DNA from: Lactarius indigo | Lineage: Eukaryota; Basidiomycota; Agaricomycetes; Russulales; Russulaceae | Direction of reading: 5' to 3' | NCBI GenBank assembly: GCA_025766275.1 | Contig: JAFKAC010000008.1 | Coordinates: 310,001 to 374,000, forward strand | DNA length: 64,000 nt | Shown here: one piece after another, positions 12,806 through 24,532 of the stretch | How the letters are laid out: each line of letters starts with the position of its first letter | Position numbering within the stretch: the first letter of the stretch is position 1 | Program-made: the position numbers and the translations under genes | The notes under the pieces: generated by a model | Seen by the model: only the letters and a program-made list of their open reading frames with translations | Databases searched by the model: none | Told to the model about the DNA's origin: nothing

Positions 12806-15007
12806 TCAGTGATGGAACAACCGTAGCGAGGTGTGAGCGAAAACAATCTCATGCTCATCTGCCGCTTTGATACACTCTTCGTCCAAGACACTCCCAGAAG
12901 GCGCAGCGAGATACCGAACACCACTCTTACGCGCGCGGTGCACGTTATCCGGGAACGGGAAGAAGGCATCGCTAGAGCAAGCCACGCCCTCGAGCTGCCT
13001 CGCATGCTCCGCGCGCTCCTCTGCGCTGAGCGGCGCCGGGATTTCGTCAAACAAGCCCTCCCAGTGCGCCTTTTCGCCACCTTCCAGCACTTCGCCGCCA
13101 ACGAACAGGTCTATCGCGTTTGCCTTGTCCGCGCGCTTGGTCCCTTTCTTGAACGGGAGCGCAAGAACGCGCGGGTGGTGACGCAGCCACCAGTTGTCCG
13201 CCTTGGAGCCCGCGAGCCGCGTGCAGTGGATGCGTGACTGTTGCCCGGCTCCCAGTCCGATTATTGAGCCGCGGTGGGCGTACGCCACGCTGTTCGACTG
13301 GGTGTACTTTAGGGCCAGCGTTGCGACGATCAGGTCGGTGATGGCACTCTCAGGAAGCTATGTATGTGGCGGGGGTATGTGTTGTGTCAGGGGAGAAAAG
13401 AGAAGAAAGAAGAGTACAGGAATTTACGTTTTTATCTTTGCTGACAATATTTTCGAAAAGTTTGGCGTCGATCTTGGCGTCGTTCCTTTTCTGTTGTAAT
13501 GACACACCATAAACTTGCCTTGTCTCCACACTGTCCGGAACATAATTCGGATCCATCTGCCGAGCAATATTAATCTTGTAGGTTTGGGGTATTATTGCTC
13601 TCCAACGCACCTGCAACACACAATACTTTCCACCCTTCTTCTTGCCCAAGATTTCTAGCGCCTCCGGCAAGTATCCGGGGGCGATGACACCGTCAGATAC
13701 CTCGCGGGAAATGATGCGTGCTGTAGCCAAGTCGCAGGGTGCAGAAAGAGCGATGAAGTCGCCATAAGAGGACATGCGGTCGGCGCCTGCTCTCAATTAG
13801 GTGTGCAAGTTGCCAGGGAGAATAAGCTGGTGCCTACCGCGTGCGCGCGCGTATGCGGCGGCAAGGGGGGTCAAGGGTTCCTTCAGGTCATCTACCCCAT
13901 AAACCTTCTTTTCTATATCATTCAGCTCCAAGCCTACGGCGGCGCCCGCCGGAGAGACATGTTTGAAAGATGCGGCAGCCGGGAGCCCCAGTGCTTCCTG
14001 CAGCTCCTTCACGAGAGCGTACGAGTTCAACGCATCGAGCAGGTTGATGTAACCCGGAGCACCGAATAAAGCTGGACGTGGACAGACGCGGCATCAGGGG
14101 ACGAGTCTAATTACTTGCACTGCAAGCACCCTCCTACCTTTGAACGGTATTTCACCCTCTGCGACGAAGGCCTGCGCGGGCTTTTGGTGGGGGTTGGCTC
14201 CGTACCGCAACGCCAGTCGCTGGGGCAAGCCAGAGAGCTTGTCCCCGCCCGCAGCATCGGCGTACTGCTCACGGAAATATCCACTGATGGCCGCGTCGTA
14301 CTTCGCGGTCATCTCAAACGCCTTGAGCGCGAGTCTGCTCCTGAGCGCGGCGCCAACGTCGCCGTTGCCCTCCTTCCACGCCTTCACAAAGTCGGCGTAA
14401 TCGGCAGGATCGGAGAGCACCGAGACGCGCTCGTGGTTCTTGGCTGCGGCGCGCAGCAGCGTGACGCCGCCGATGTCGATCTCCTCGACGGCGTCCGCGA
14501 GCGTGCAGCCTGGGCGCGCGATGGTCGACGCGAATGGGTAGAGATTGCAGACGACGATGGAGATCGGGGCGATGGACTGCGCAGCTAGGTCCTGTTGGTC
14601 TGAGGGAATATCACGGGCGAGAATACCTGTGCCGGGTGTCACGTCATGAGACTTGGTCGATCCGGATCAACGAGATATTCACCGCCGTGCACGACCGGGT
14701 GAAGTGTCTTTACCCGGCCACCAAGCATCTCGGGTGCTTTGGTGATGTCGGCCACATCCCTTTGGGCCGATTAAAGATCGAGCTTTAGTTGCGTGAAGAA
14801 GATCGTGGACCCACTCGACTGGCAGTCCCGCATCTCTGATCTTTTTCGCTGTACCTCCCGAGCCAAGTAAACGGACTCCCGACTGAGAGAGTGCCGTTGC
14901 GAGATCGATGAGATTTGCCTTGTCGTATACAGACAAGAGCGCTAAACGGGCACTTAGTACGTGGCCAGTAAGAGACGAGACAGATTCTTGCCGATGGGAG
15001 TGGACAT
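12806..15007 (-). CDS. ADE17: Bifunctional AICAR transformylase/IMP cyclohydrolase
   Basis: Catalyses the last two steps of de novo purine synthesis. Exons (minus): 15007-14977, 14941-14815, 14759-14683, 14626-14138, 14071-13838, 13789-13611, 13574-13428, 13357-12806; 611 aa, in frame. N-terminal cyclohydrolase: [34 protein letters not shown]-terminal transformylase: [11 protein letters not shown], the catalytic SFKHVSPAG, and [10 protein letters not shown]…GAGQQSR. The protein ends GLRLFHH-like (SLRLFHH), as in homologues. The first intron is only 35 nt (14976-14942), with a TACTAA branch site. No alternative joins the start ATG in frame, so exon 1 is the least certain part. The gene lies 44 bp downstream of the HSD10-like gene on the same strand. 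Confidence 0.93.
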
Positions 15008-15051
15008 GGTTCAAGGATAAGATGATAAAATGTAAATAACTCAGATTAAAG

Positions 15052-16019
15052 TTACAGCCTTCCGGGAAGTCTGCTACCTCCACTCAATCTGATCGTTTCT
15101 CCGTTCACGTACGGACACTCCACAATCCACTTTACCGTCTGTGCAAACTCATGCGGCTCCCCCATGCGCCTTGGAAATAATAAGTCGCGAGAGATGCTCT
15201 CTTTGACCTTCTTAGTCATAACATTCGACATTGGTGTGATGAACGCCCCAGGAGCGACGGTGACCACACGAATGCCAAACCGCTCGAGATCGCGGGCCAT
15301 GGGTAGCGTCATGCTGACCAGCGCACCCTTTGTGGCAGTATAAGCAGTCTGGCCAGGCTGACCCTCAAACTGCGAGACGACGGGGGTCATGTCAGCCAAC
15401 GGAGTTTGAGGAGTGGAGGACAAATCGTAGACGTACTGCAGCTGAACTTGCCACCATAATAACTACACCCCTCTCCCCATCAGGGCCTTCTGGAGGGACC
15501 TTCGCCAGATACTTGCAGGCGAGTCGCGTAAGATTGAATGTCCCGGTCAAATTGATTCCTAAAACAAAGTTCCACACATCGAGGGAGTGAGGTTCGCCGT
15601 TAGCGCCTATGATCTGTTTGGAAGGCAGGGTCCAGTTAGTAAAGCAGACGAAGTAGTGAAAAAATCATCTGGCCTACCTTTGCTGCTGTCCCAACGCCGG
15701 CACAGTTTATGATGCCCCCTAGCTGTGAGCCGGTTTCCTTCGTCCACGAGACGACTTGTTCAACAACTCTGGTGATGTCTTCGACTCGAGAGATATTCAA
15801 CTCCCAGAAACGGACCCGGGTGGACGCTGGTCCGAAGGAAGATGCGTCAGGCCCCTTCAAATCCACAATGGCAACATATCCTTTTTCTTTAAGGATGGTT
15901 TCGACAGTCGACAGTCCGAGACCAGAAGACCTGTGGAGAAAAGTCAGACGGATGTCCCCCAATGGCCCAGATGCAACTCACCCTCCTGAAACTATGAAGG
16001 TCCGGTCCTCGATCTTCAT
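15052..16019 (-). CDS. Short-chain dehydrogenase, HSD17B10 (3-hydroxyacyl-CoA dehydrogenase type 2) type
   Basis: Exons (minus): 16019-15982, 15930-15678, 15613-15437, 15369-15052; 261 aa, the same length as human HSD10. It has the Rossmann start [13 protein letters not shown], the NCAGVG motif, a Ser in the MVASSAA strand, the catalytic Tyr166-x3-Lys170 (AYTATK), and the family segment [14 protein letters not shown]. Homologues are mitochondrial and act on short branched 3-hydroxyacyl-CoAs; the human protein is also an RNase P subunit. No strong presequence is visible here. The stop codon is 44 bp before the ADE17 ATG, leaving almost no intergenic space. Confidence 0.88.
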
Positions 16020-16602
16020 CGTGTCGGTTCGAAGAGAACAACGGTGGGTGCCACTTGAATTCCTCGGCGTGACAGCCCCTATATAATTACACGTCGGCCC
16101 GGGTTAACGATCGAACGCCCGCTCGTGTCGTTAGTTGTCGTCAGCTGTGCGGGTGATGCTGGCGGCTTCTACAGTGTCTTTCCGAGCCGATTGGCGTGAC
16201 GAAAAGATATTTTTTGCTCCCATGCCCTCGGCCGCAAGTTGTTTGCGTTTGCCCCATCGGGAACAGCACTCATTCGTCCTATCGGGAAAGATGTGGGGCC
16301 CGAATGAGGTCGTGAGCGAGAAATTACACGGTATACGGACACACGTACGGTTTGCGTAACCCGCACCGGTTTTTAAGATCCACCTCCCTAACAGTGACGA
16401 CCCTCACTGGTCCACGTTTCTCTCCGTGTGAGTCGTAGCCTGGTGGCCGTTTGTAGTACAGTAGCGACGAATGGCGATGTCTGGATTAGACGTAACCGAG
16501 CCGCAGCCCGGGTGAAGGGCAAATTGGTGTGCTGTGGTGGAACTGATGTAAGCACTGGCGACATTTCCCCCCCACCAATAACTCACCACGACTCGAACCA
16601 TC
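16020..16602. promoter_or_regulatory. Divergent promoter region between the HSD10-like gene and GRX5
   Basis: 583 bp between two divergently transcribed starts. No coding sequence recognised. It must contain both core promoters; no specific factor site is convincing. Confidence 0.4.
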
Positions 16603-17218
16603 ATGCTCTCGTCCATTCCAAGGCTCATGGTGTGTGGAAGCAACTGGGACTACAGTATAACGCTCATTATTTCTTAGCTCGCCCCCTTGGCTCGCAGGTC
16701 ACCCGCAGCAGCCTCATCAGTCTTCCGCAGACTTCTCTCTTCCGAAGCACGCGCACAAATTCAAAAGGCCATCGACGCCTCGCCACTTGTCCTCTTTATG
16801 AAGGGTACACCACAGCTGCCGCAGTGTGGTTTCTCTCGTGCCGTCATCCAAGTATTAGATCTACATGGCGTCCCACCAGAGAAGATGCACACGTATAATG
16901 TGTTAGAGGATTCCGAGTTGAGGAGCGGAATCAAAGAATTTTCGTGCGTGCGCTTTTCCAGCTAATAGGAGAAGAGTTGATTCCATTACATTGTGTAGGG
17001 AATGGCCCACGGTTCCCCAACTGTATGTCAATTCTGAATTTATTGGGGGATGCGACATTGTCCTTGGGAGTGAGTAGTGTGTTGATATTATGTTGGTAAC
17101 TGTATGCTAAGGTCTAACTATAGTGCACCAATCCGGAGAACTCGAGGAGCTCTTGACGAAGCATAAGATCGTCCCCAAGGCAGACGAGGAGGCTGCTATG
17201 CAGGCTGCATCTTCATAG
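16603..17218 (+). CDS. GRX5: Mitochondrial monothiol glutaredoxin
   Basis: Exons 16603-16629, 16678-16943, 16999-17069 and 17124-17218 give 152 aa. Exon 1 encodes nine residues (MLSSIPRLM) and starts an Arg/Ser-rich mitochondrial presequence (…[19 protein letters not shown]). The glutaredoxin domain has the monothiol motif CGFS after KGTPQLPQ, the WPTVPQLY cis-proline strand and GGCD for glutathione binding. Grx5 carries [2Fe-2S] clusters from the Isu scaffold/Hsp70 system to acceptors in the matrix. It is convergent with ZIM17, 140 bp away. Confidence 0.94.
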
Positions 17219-17358
17219 CTGCGTTGTCATATCCATAGCCACTTCTACTCGTCTATCTAGAAGGATTGACTTCTGCACACTTGTAAAACGATGCCACGGG
17301 CAACGCGAGATTAAGATGCCACTCACAGAAGTTGGAATAAATGACGCCTGAAAGGTGA

Positions 17359-17931
17359 TCATTCGTTCACCTCGATTGAACCGTCTGGATTCAACCGCCC
17401 GCGACGAATAGATTCCCCTCGAGCACGGAGCAGGTCTTCTACATTGCGTAGTTTGCCATCCTCTGTCGACTCTTTGAACCATCCAAGATTGTCGGCTATT
17501 AGGTGCCTACGAATGGTCAGGGGAGCTGCACGGCCGTAAGATGTAGAGGTAACGCTTGCTTGCGACACATACCTTGTTTTACATCCTGGACACTCTATTA
17601 AGACGATCCCCTTTTCATATGATCTCTTGGTGAACTGGTGAGTGGACCGCGTGTTACAATCTGCGGCCGTGCATGTAAAGGTTAAGGATAGCCGGGGCTC
17701 ATTTGGGTCGGATCTTGCTGTTTGGGGGTCCGAGGTCGCTGTGGATGGTACTGAGCCAGAGGACAGACCACTGGAACTGTGTCGGACTGTTGAGGGTAGA
17801 CGAGGTCGCGCTAAGGAAAATATGGTAGGAGGCGGGCGCCGTAGCCGTAGGGTCTGGGGACGAGCGATGCGAAGTATGCGTGATGGTAACATGACTGAGG
17901 CGAGCGCGAAGATGAGCCGGCGCGCGTGCAA
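17359..17931 (-). CDS. ZIM17: DNL-type zinc-finger protein, mitochondrial Hsp70 escort
   Basis: Exons (minus) 17931-17573 and 17506-17359; 168 aa. The intron is 66 nt and stays open if unspliced, so a naive gene call would keep it. An Arg-rich presequence leads into a zinc ribbon (CTAADCNTR…CPGCKTR) and the DNL region HLIADNLGWF. The family (Zim17/Hep1/Tim15) keeps matrix Hsp70 soluble and supports protein import and Fe-S biogenesis. It is convergent with GRX5, which acts downstream of the same Hsp70. Confidence 0.92.
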   Translation of the reverse strand: MHARRLIFALASVMLPSRILRIARPQTLRLRRPPPTIFSLARPRLPSTVRHSSSGLSSGSVPSTATSDPQTARSDPNEPRLSLTFTCTAADCNTRSTHQFTKRSYEKGIVLIECPGCKTRYVSQASVTSTSYGRAAPLTIRRHLIADNLGWFKESTEDGKLRNVEDLLRARGESIRRGRLNPDGSIEVNE

Positions 17932-18062
17932 AGAATTTACATAAGCAACACGCTTTTCAGCTCCGCCCCAAAGCGTGTTTGCAGCACGCGTCCAACACTA
18001 ATCAGTTTCTGCTTAAGCTAATACGCGTCTTCATTGCTACGTTTCCGACACGTTTCTATCAT

Positions 18063-21000
18063 ATGGCAGATCGTTCGCGTAGAGATCGTCAAGCAAAAGC
18101 GGATAAATTTGCTGCGCTCAAGCTCGCACGACAAGGAGGTCGACGAGAATGGAAGGTTAGTGGCAGCTTGCATTTGCGCATTGGCTGGCAGTTCTCAGAT
18201 GGCGCCAAATCCTTCTAAACTTCCAGGAAGAGGATGCAGAAATATATGACGAAGTCACAGAGGACCAATACAAGAGCGTCGTCCAGGGACGTCTGGCCAA
18301 AGACGATTTCGTTATTGACGACGGTGTCGGGGACTACGTTGACAATGGCATGGACGACTGGGGAAACGGGGATGATGACGCGCAGGACGACTCAGGAGAC
18401 GAGATCGTGCACAGATCAAGTGGGTAAATGTGGCCCTATCCCTTATACCAGTCTTTCTGATTCGACAATTTACCGACAGCCAAAACGAAACAGGGTAAAA
18501 ACAAGCCCAAAGTGCGGGCAAGAAGCAAGCCCGCTCCTCCCGCGACTACTTCGCTCAGTGCCTATCGCCCGGCTGTGTCGGATGAGCAAGAGAACGCCTT
18601 CATGTCGGGGCTGCTCGGCGATTGGGACGTCACTAATTCCCTGGCTGCTTCCAAAGTGACACCGCGGAAGCGGAAGCCTGTCCCAAACTATCGCTATGAT
18701 GATCGTTCCTCCTCTCCTGGACCCTCAGCGAGCAGGGGTAACGTGCACGCGCGCAGGGGTAATTATGGTCACCGCGACACATTGGCGGACACTTCCTCAG
18801 ACGGCTTCCCTTCGGATGGTTTTGATATTGGCGACGTGTCCTCGGACGATGGCCTCACAAGTCCGAAGAAGAAAGTCAGGACAGAGGCCAAGGGAATTGC
18901 GCCGACAATCGAGAAGATGGGTGCAATGGGTGTTGCTGGACCTGTTGACGCGGATGAGGACGAGTTTGACAACGCATTCGACGATATCCCCATCTACGAT
19001 TTGATGGAAACAGACGAGAAGCCTATTCTGAAACCCAAGGTGGAACCACCAAACGAAAAAGTGCCGAAGCTGGGGGTAAACAATCCTGCTATCAAATTGG
19101 AAGAAAACCCTTCTTGGCTTTCTGTCTATGACTCGCTCACCGTGAAAACTGATGAGACCTTTGGAAAGCTCGGTAGTGGAGTGGCGGTATCTTCGTCATC
19201 TACTCATGCGTCCACGATATCCGCTCTAGAGGAGGATGGCTCATTTCGCTTCTTCTGGCTCGATTACCTTGAACATGAGGGTGTCCTCTATTTTATCGGG
19301 AAGACTCTCGACAAGAATACCAAGTCCTATGTCTCCTGCTGTGTAACTGTGGCCAATCTACAGCGTAACCTGTTTGTACTTCCGCGTCCGTACCAACTCG
19401 ATGACCAGGGTTTTGAGACGGACATCGTCCCAGACATGCAGGCAGTTTGGAAAGATTTTGACCAAGTTCGGAAAAAAGCTGGGATAAAAGGCTGGAAGGC
19501 AAAGTTCGTAAAGCGAAAATATGCTTTTGGCGAGCCTGGTGTTCCCCGGGAGGAGACTCAGTGGTTGAAAGTTGTCTACGGGTTCGACGGTAAGAAGGGT
19601 CATCAGTTCTTTTTTTACCAGTATATTTGTGTTGAGCGGGGGTTCCACCCATAGAATCCCAAATCCCCGCGAATGTTACCAGCCCAACCTTTTCTCGAAT
19701 ATTCGGGTGCAATACAAGCGCATTTGAGCTTCTCGTTTTGAAACGCAAAATCATGGGACCTTGTTGGCTCCAGATCAAGCAACCTCATGTCGAGTACAAA
19801 GGGGTAGGTGATTTTGGAAAATCGAATGAAAGCTGCCATTCAAGTCTCGCTCAGGTTTCCTGGTGCAAGTTTGAAGTAACTGTGACGGACCCGAAAGATA
19901 TCAATCCTTTCCCAGAAACGGATCTGAACGCGCCGAGAGATACCCCTCCGCTCACAATTGCTAGCCTGAGTATTCGCACAATTGTAAATCATCAAAAAAA
20001 TATCCGGGAGATAGTATGCGCAACGGCAAGGATCTGGTCGAATAGTGGGTAGGGGTTTTTCCCGGAATTACAAGCTCATCACCGTCTCCGACAGCCCAAC
20101 TCGACGACCCGACACCACCGGAAGCATTACCATGCACAGTCCATACCCTCGTCCGACCTTTGGGGCGCTTTCCTCCTGGCTTCGAAGCAACGGTGAAGCC
20201 CAATGCGAAAGGTCTAATATCACCGATGAACAACGAGCGGATGCTCCTGAACAGTCTTTTGGGTTTGTGATACCTCTGCGTCTACCGATCTTCTCGCTAA
20301 TTCGAATACCTCAGTAACGTTGCATAAAGCTGATCCTGATGTTCTTGTCGGGCACGACTTCCTCGGGGTTTCCTTGGATATTCTCCTCCACCGGATGAGA
20401 GAGTTGAAGGCAGACCACTGGTCTCGCATCGGTCGCTTCCGACGTTCAAAATGGCCGGGCATTGGTCGCCAGGGCACCAACCTTCGCTTTTTGAATGGCC
20501 GACTGCTTTGTGATCTCGCCTCTGACGGCGCCAAGAGCATGATATCCTCGACCACGTGGTCGATGACGGAGATGTGCGCTACGCACCTTAAAAGTATCAG
20601 ACAGGACATAGACGCCGAAGACACGGCGAGCTATTTCGACGATGGCGTCAACACTCCAGAGCGGCTGATCACATTCGTGCGGCACTGCGAGCTAGATGCG
20701 CACTACCAGATGGCCATTGCCGCGAAGGTGCAAATTTTACCCTTGACACGACAGCTCACAAATTTAGCTGGAAATTCCTGGTGGGTGTCAAATTGGCGTG
20801 GACCCCTTCGATAATACTGATACCTTCCGTCAGGAACAAGACGCTGAATGGCGGACGCGCGGAACGCAACGAATACATTCTATTGCACGAGTTCCATCGA
20901 CTAAAGTACATCTGCCCGGACAAACAGTGGGGAAAGAAGGCTGCTCCAGTGAAAGTTGAGCCAGAAGAGGACGGCGAGGGTGGCGAAACCAAGACATCTA

Positions 21001-23234
21001 GTAAAGGCAAACGAGATAACAAGTACAAGGGTGGTTTGGTCTTCGAGCCCAAGCGCGGTTTATGGGACAGGTTTATCTTGGTTATGGATTTCAATTCCTT
21101 GTATCCCAGCATCATTCAGGAGTACAACATCGACTTTACCACTGTAGATCGGCAAGATTCAGACGTGCGTTCAAGTATCTCGGGTAATCTTTTTTTTAAT
21201 TCGCTGAACGCAGATTCCTAGGATAAAAATATTCCCGAGCCACCCGCGTCTGGGGTCCCGCAAGGCGTGCTTCCTCGTCTCATCGCCACTCTCGTTAACC
21301 GGCGTCGGCAAGTCAAGGCTCTCATGAAGGATCGATCACTCCCGCATGCCAAGTGGCTACAGGTACGTTGTTTGCTGCTTTTTACAGACAACATCACTGA
21401 TTGTCGGGGCTTAGTACGATATCAAACAGCAAGCGTTGAAACTCACGGCCAACTCTATGTATGGTTGTCTCGGGTTCGAATACTCGCGCTTCTATGCAAA
21501 GCCACTAGCGGCCTTGACAACGTTCAAGGGACGCGAGATTTTGACACACACGCGAGAGCTTGCAGAGAGTCTGCAACTTGACGTAAGTGAAAATAAACAC
21601 CACATCCCTCCTACGTGCTGATTTGCATTTAGGTTATCTATGGGGACACTGATTCTGTCTTTGTCAACTCTAACGTCACCGAGCTTTCCGAAGCTCTGAA
21701 GATTTCGGCGGAGTTGAAGAAGGCCGTCAACGATCGCTACAAGCTGCTCGAGATCGATCTTGACGGCGTTTTCCAACGATTGCTCCTGCTCCAAAAGAAA
21801 AAGTATGCCGCGATCAAGGTCGAAGATGGCCTCAGAACGTCGACGGAAGTCAAAGGTCTTGACATGAAGCGTCGCGAGTACTGCGCACTATCGAAGACGG
21901 TTTCGCAGTACGTCCTGGATCAAATCCTTTCTGGTGAGGCCACGGAGATCGTTGTTGAACGCATCCATGAGTACCTCGCCACCATCGGGGAGGATGTGCG
22001 CGGCAGCAAGATCAAGCTCGACGAGTTCATCATCCACAAGCGACTCAGCAAGAGTCCCGAAGACTACCCCGACGTCAAAAGTCAGCCGCACGTGCAAGTC
22101 GCGCTTAGACTGAGAGACCGCAACGTTGCTATTCGAGCCGGCGACGTTATTCCGTACATCTTCTGTTCTGAAGGAGGTGAAACGGGCCACAGCATACAAG
22201 CAGAACGTGCAAGACACCCGGATGAACTTCGTAAGGGCGGTACCGAGACCCAGATCGGTGAATATCGCACATCATACGTCTCAATGCTTTTTTATAAGTG
22301 TGTTCTGGCAGATTACGAGTATTATCTCGCCCATCAGATCTTGCCACCAATCGAGCGTCTCTGTGATCCCATAGAAGGGACCGACAGGGCTCGTCTTGCC
22401 GAATGTTTAGGTACGCCTTTGTCACCCTGCATGTCAAAGAGGCTTTGTTTTTGACAACCTGTCAGGTCTGGATCCCGGGCGCTACCGATCTACAGTCACT
22501 GAGACTGAGGACCGTCGATTCAACACGCTTGAGTCACGGCTACCTGAGAGCGAACGCTACAAGGACGCAGCACCGTTTGTTGTGCGTTGCAGAGCATGTG
22601 AGGGAAGCGTTGCCTTTGCACCAGTGACAAATAGAGCGGTGAGCCCGTCTTGCGACCAGCTCAACGTTTTTCCCCTCACAATTACTAGGACTCGTTGGTT
22701 AAGGCCAAGGGGGTTACTTGTCCGATGTGCGGGAACAGTCTTGGGACAGCGAGTTTGCAGATCCAACTCGACTGCCAGATCCGGATGTACATCAACAAGT
22801 ATTACGAGGGTTGGACCGTTTGTGACGACCCGACATGCGGGAATCGTGCACGTATGATGGGGGTTTACGGACGGAGATGTCTGAAGGATTGGTGCCGTGG
22901 AGAGGTCACGTTCGAAGTGAGTCCCGCGTCATGTGCCCGAGGAGACAAAAGTAACGACACGCGTCTAGTATTCGGATGCAATGCTCTACAACCAGCTGCG
23001 CTATTTCCGATACCTTTTTGACATCGAAAAAGCGGTGGTTACTAACCCAGGTACGTGACGGCTGCAGTACGACATAACGTGATTAAGCTTATGTGCTTAG
23101 ATGAGATACTTGCGTTGGCGGCAAACCATGGCGAGTTCCTCCAGAGGATGAGACAGACTGTTGAAGGATATCTGGAGCGTAATGGTCGGAGATGGGTGGA
23201 CATGAGTAGTCTCTTTTCTTTCATGAAGGTGTAA
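18063..23234 (+). CDS. POL1: DNA polymerase alpha catalytic subunit
   Basis: Sixteen exons: 18063-18155, 18227-18419, 18480-19589, 19655-19803, 19855-20044, 20095-20262, 20315-20780, 20834-21164, 21222-21362, 21415-21582, 21633-22257, 22312-22410, 22466-22638, 22689-22916, 22969-23050, 23101-23234. All phases close, giving 1449 aa (yeast 1468). Family-B motifs: [11 protein letters not shown] at 875-884; [10 protein letters not shown] at 956-964; C, YGDTDS at 1006-1011. The exonuclease-like fold lacks catalytic acidic residues, as in all alpha polymerases. The C-terminal metal sites use CRAC (1286-1289), CPMC (1313-1316) and Cys1346/1351/1365/1370, which hold the B subunit and Fe-S/zinc. The N-terminus is acidic and carries the primase-binding region. 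It makes RNA-DNA primers with primase. Confidence 0.97.
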
Positions 23235-23338
23235 TCATGTAGAACTTTGGTTGTTGCACGAGCGTGAGCATCTGTACAAATGTACTCATTGCCAAGTCGC
23301 AATGCTGCGGATGATATTTTCATAATTAAGAAATAATC

Positions 23339-24118
23339 TTAGCTGTCCGACTTCGGATCCGGAGGTAGCTTCTCCGAGGTGGTGGTGTAAGTTCGACGAT
23401 GATATACAAGGGGTAATGTTCGAAGGGTATCGTCTACCAGATCCTCGGCTTGCGGTACATCTTCCACGCGCATCACTTGTGCAATGAACAGCTCTGACTG
23501 GACATCGCCTACGTCGACGGCATCAGTGGCTTCCTCTGCTTCATGTGTCAAACTATCCCCCAAAGAGGCAAGGTCATGCAACGGCCACGGGGCCCCGACA
23601 ACCCTGCAAGATAAAGCGCCGAGGCAACCATGCAACACGGGGAAGCCGTCAGGGGAAAGCGACCATTGTACTTCAGGGTCATCAAAAGGACGCGGATGAA
23701 GGTCTGGTCGCGAAAAGAGGGTCGCGGCGCGTGCTTGTGGCGCGGCGAGGAGGTTGATGACCATATGAGTTCGCAGGGAGGAGGCTTCCAAGGGGAGGCG
23801 CGCAAGGGTCGTAGCCATACGAGATGGCACGCGTAGAGAGAAGGCGACTAAATGATGTGGTGACATGGAGATGGACGTAAACGAGGAGAGGGTCGCGCCG
23901 TGGAAATTGGATGGTGGTGGCTGGGACCGACGAGCGGAGTCAGGTGGTGGCATGAGCGACGTTACGACGGCGACAGGCTGCGCAGTCTCGCGAAGAAGAG
24001 CACGCATTTTGTGGGACAGGCCGCTGTGCACATTTCCGCAGCTGTTGGCCAGAGCCACTGCAGATGAATACCAACGCTTTGGAGAGACGATGGCGGAGAT
24101 TTGTGAGGAGCGGAACAT
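23339..24118 (-). CDS. Flavin-reductase-like (FMN-binding split barrel) protein
   Basis: Single open exon; start at 24118 gives 259 aa. The frame is open 72 codons further upstream, but this ATG starts a good mitochondrial presequence (Arg/Ser-rich, with an RWYSS cleavage-type site). The body matches the flavin-reductase-like/FMN split-barrel domain: QPVAVVTSL, NFHGATLSSFTSISMSP, LVAFSL(R)VPSRMATTL, HMVINLL, and a late LVYHRRTY. Such proteins bind FMN and reduce flavins or act as small oxidoreductases; the substrate cannot be told. It is convergent with POL1 (104 bp between stops). Confidence 0.8.
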   Translation of the reverse strand: MFRSSQISAIVSPKRWYSSAVALANSCGNVHSGLSHKMRALLRETAQPVAVVTSLMPPPDSARRSQPPPSNFHGATLSSFTSISMSPHHLVAFSLRVPSRMATTLARLPLEASSLRTHMVINLLAAPQARAATLFSRPDLHPRPFDDPEVQWSLSPDGFPVLHGCLGALSCRVVGAPWPLHDLASLGDSLTHEAEEATDAVDVGDVQSELFIAQVMRVEDVPQAEDLVDDTLRTLPLVYHRRTYTTTSEKLPPDPKSDS

Positions 24119-24532
24119 AGTTACCCAAAAAGGGAAGCGATTGCTGTATGACGGATCGTTATTTATACTTGTTGGGAAGATTACGCCGTGGCGTCGCCTT
24201 CGCCTTCCATGCATAAGTTCCATTCCTGCTTGCAAGCTCAGGTCCTGATTGGTCCACCAGCATTTATCGGCGGCATTGCGGGACGAAAAGCTCCCTGGAG
24301 GGCCGCTCTTTACGGCGTCCCTTTTCTGTATCACACTCCTGATCGACTTCTTCCACTTGGCCGACGGGCTTTGGCCTACAGTAAAACTTTAATTTTTTAG
24401 AAATGGATGTGAACGTGACTCTGTCTGTTCTGGTTATTCTGGAGGCGCCTGACATAATGGCCAGGAGCCATCTCTCGGAGTATCCCCAACTTCGAGCTGG
24501 TCTAGTCCTGGGGAAACTCCCATCCAGGAAAA
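24119..24532. promoter_or_regulatory. Divergent promoter region, flavin-reductase-like gene and MFS gene
   Basis: 414 bp between divergent starts. No coding sequence recognised and no specific regulatory site supported. Confidence 0.35.

Noticed and set aside
21465..21480. GGTTCGAAT box as a tRNA B-box
   Set aside because: Lies inside the POL1 coding exon; no A-box or cloverleaf around it.
22171..22194. A 24-nt intron in POL1 (GTGAAACGGG…ACAAG)
   Set aside because: Too short, and the retained reading aligns with the family in frame.
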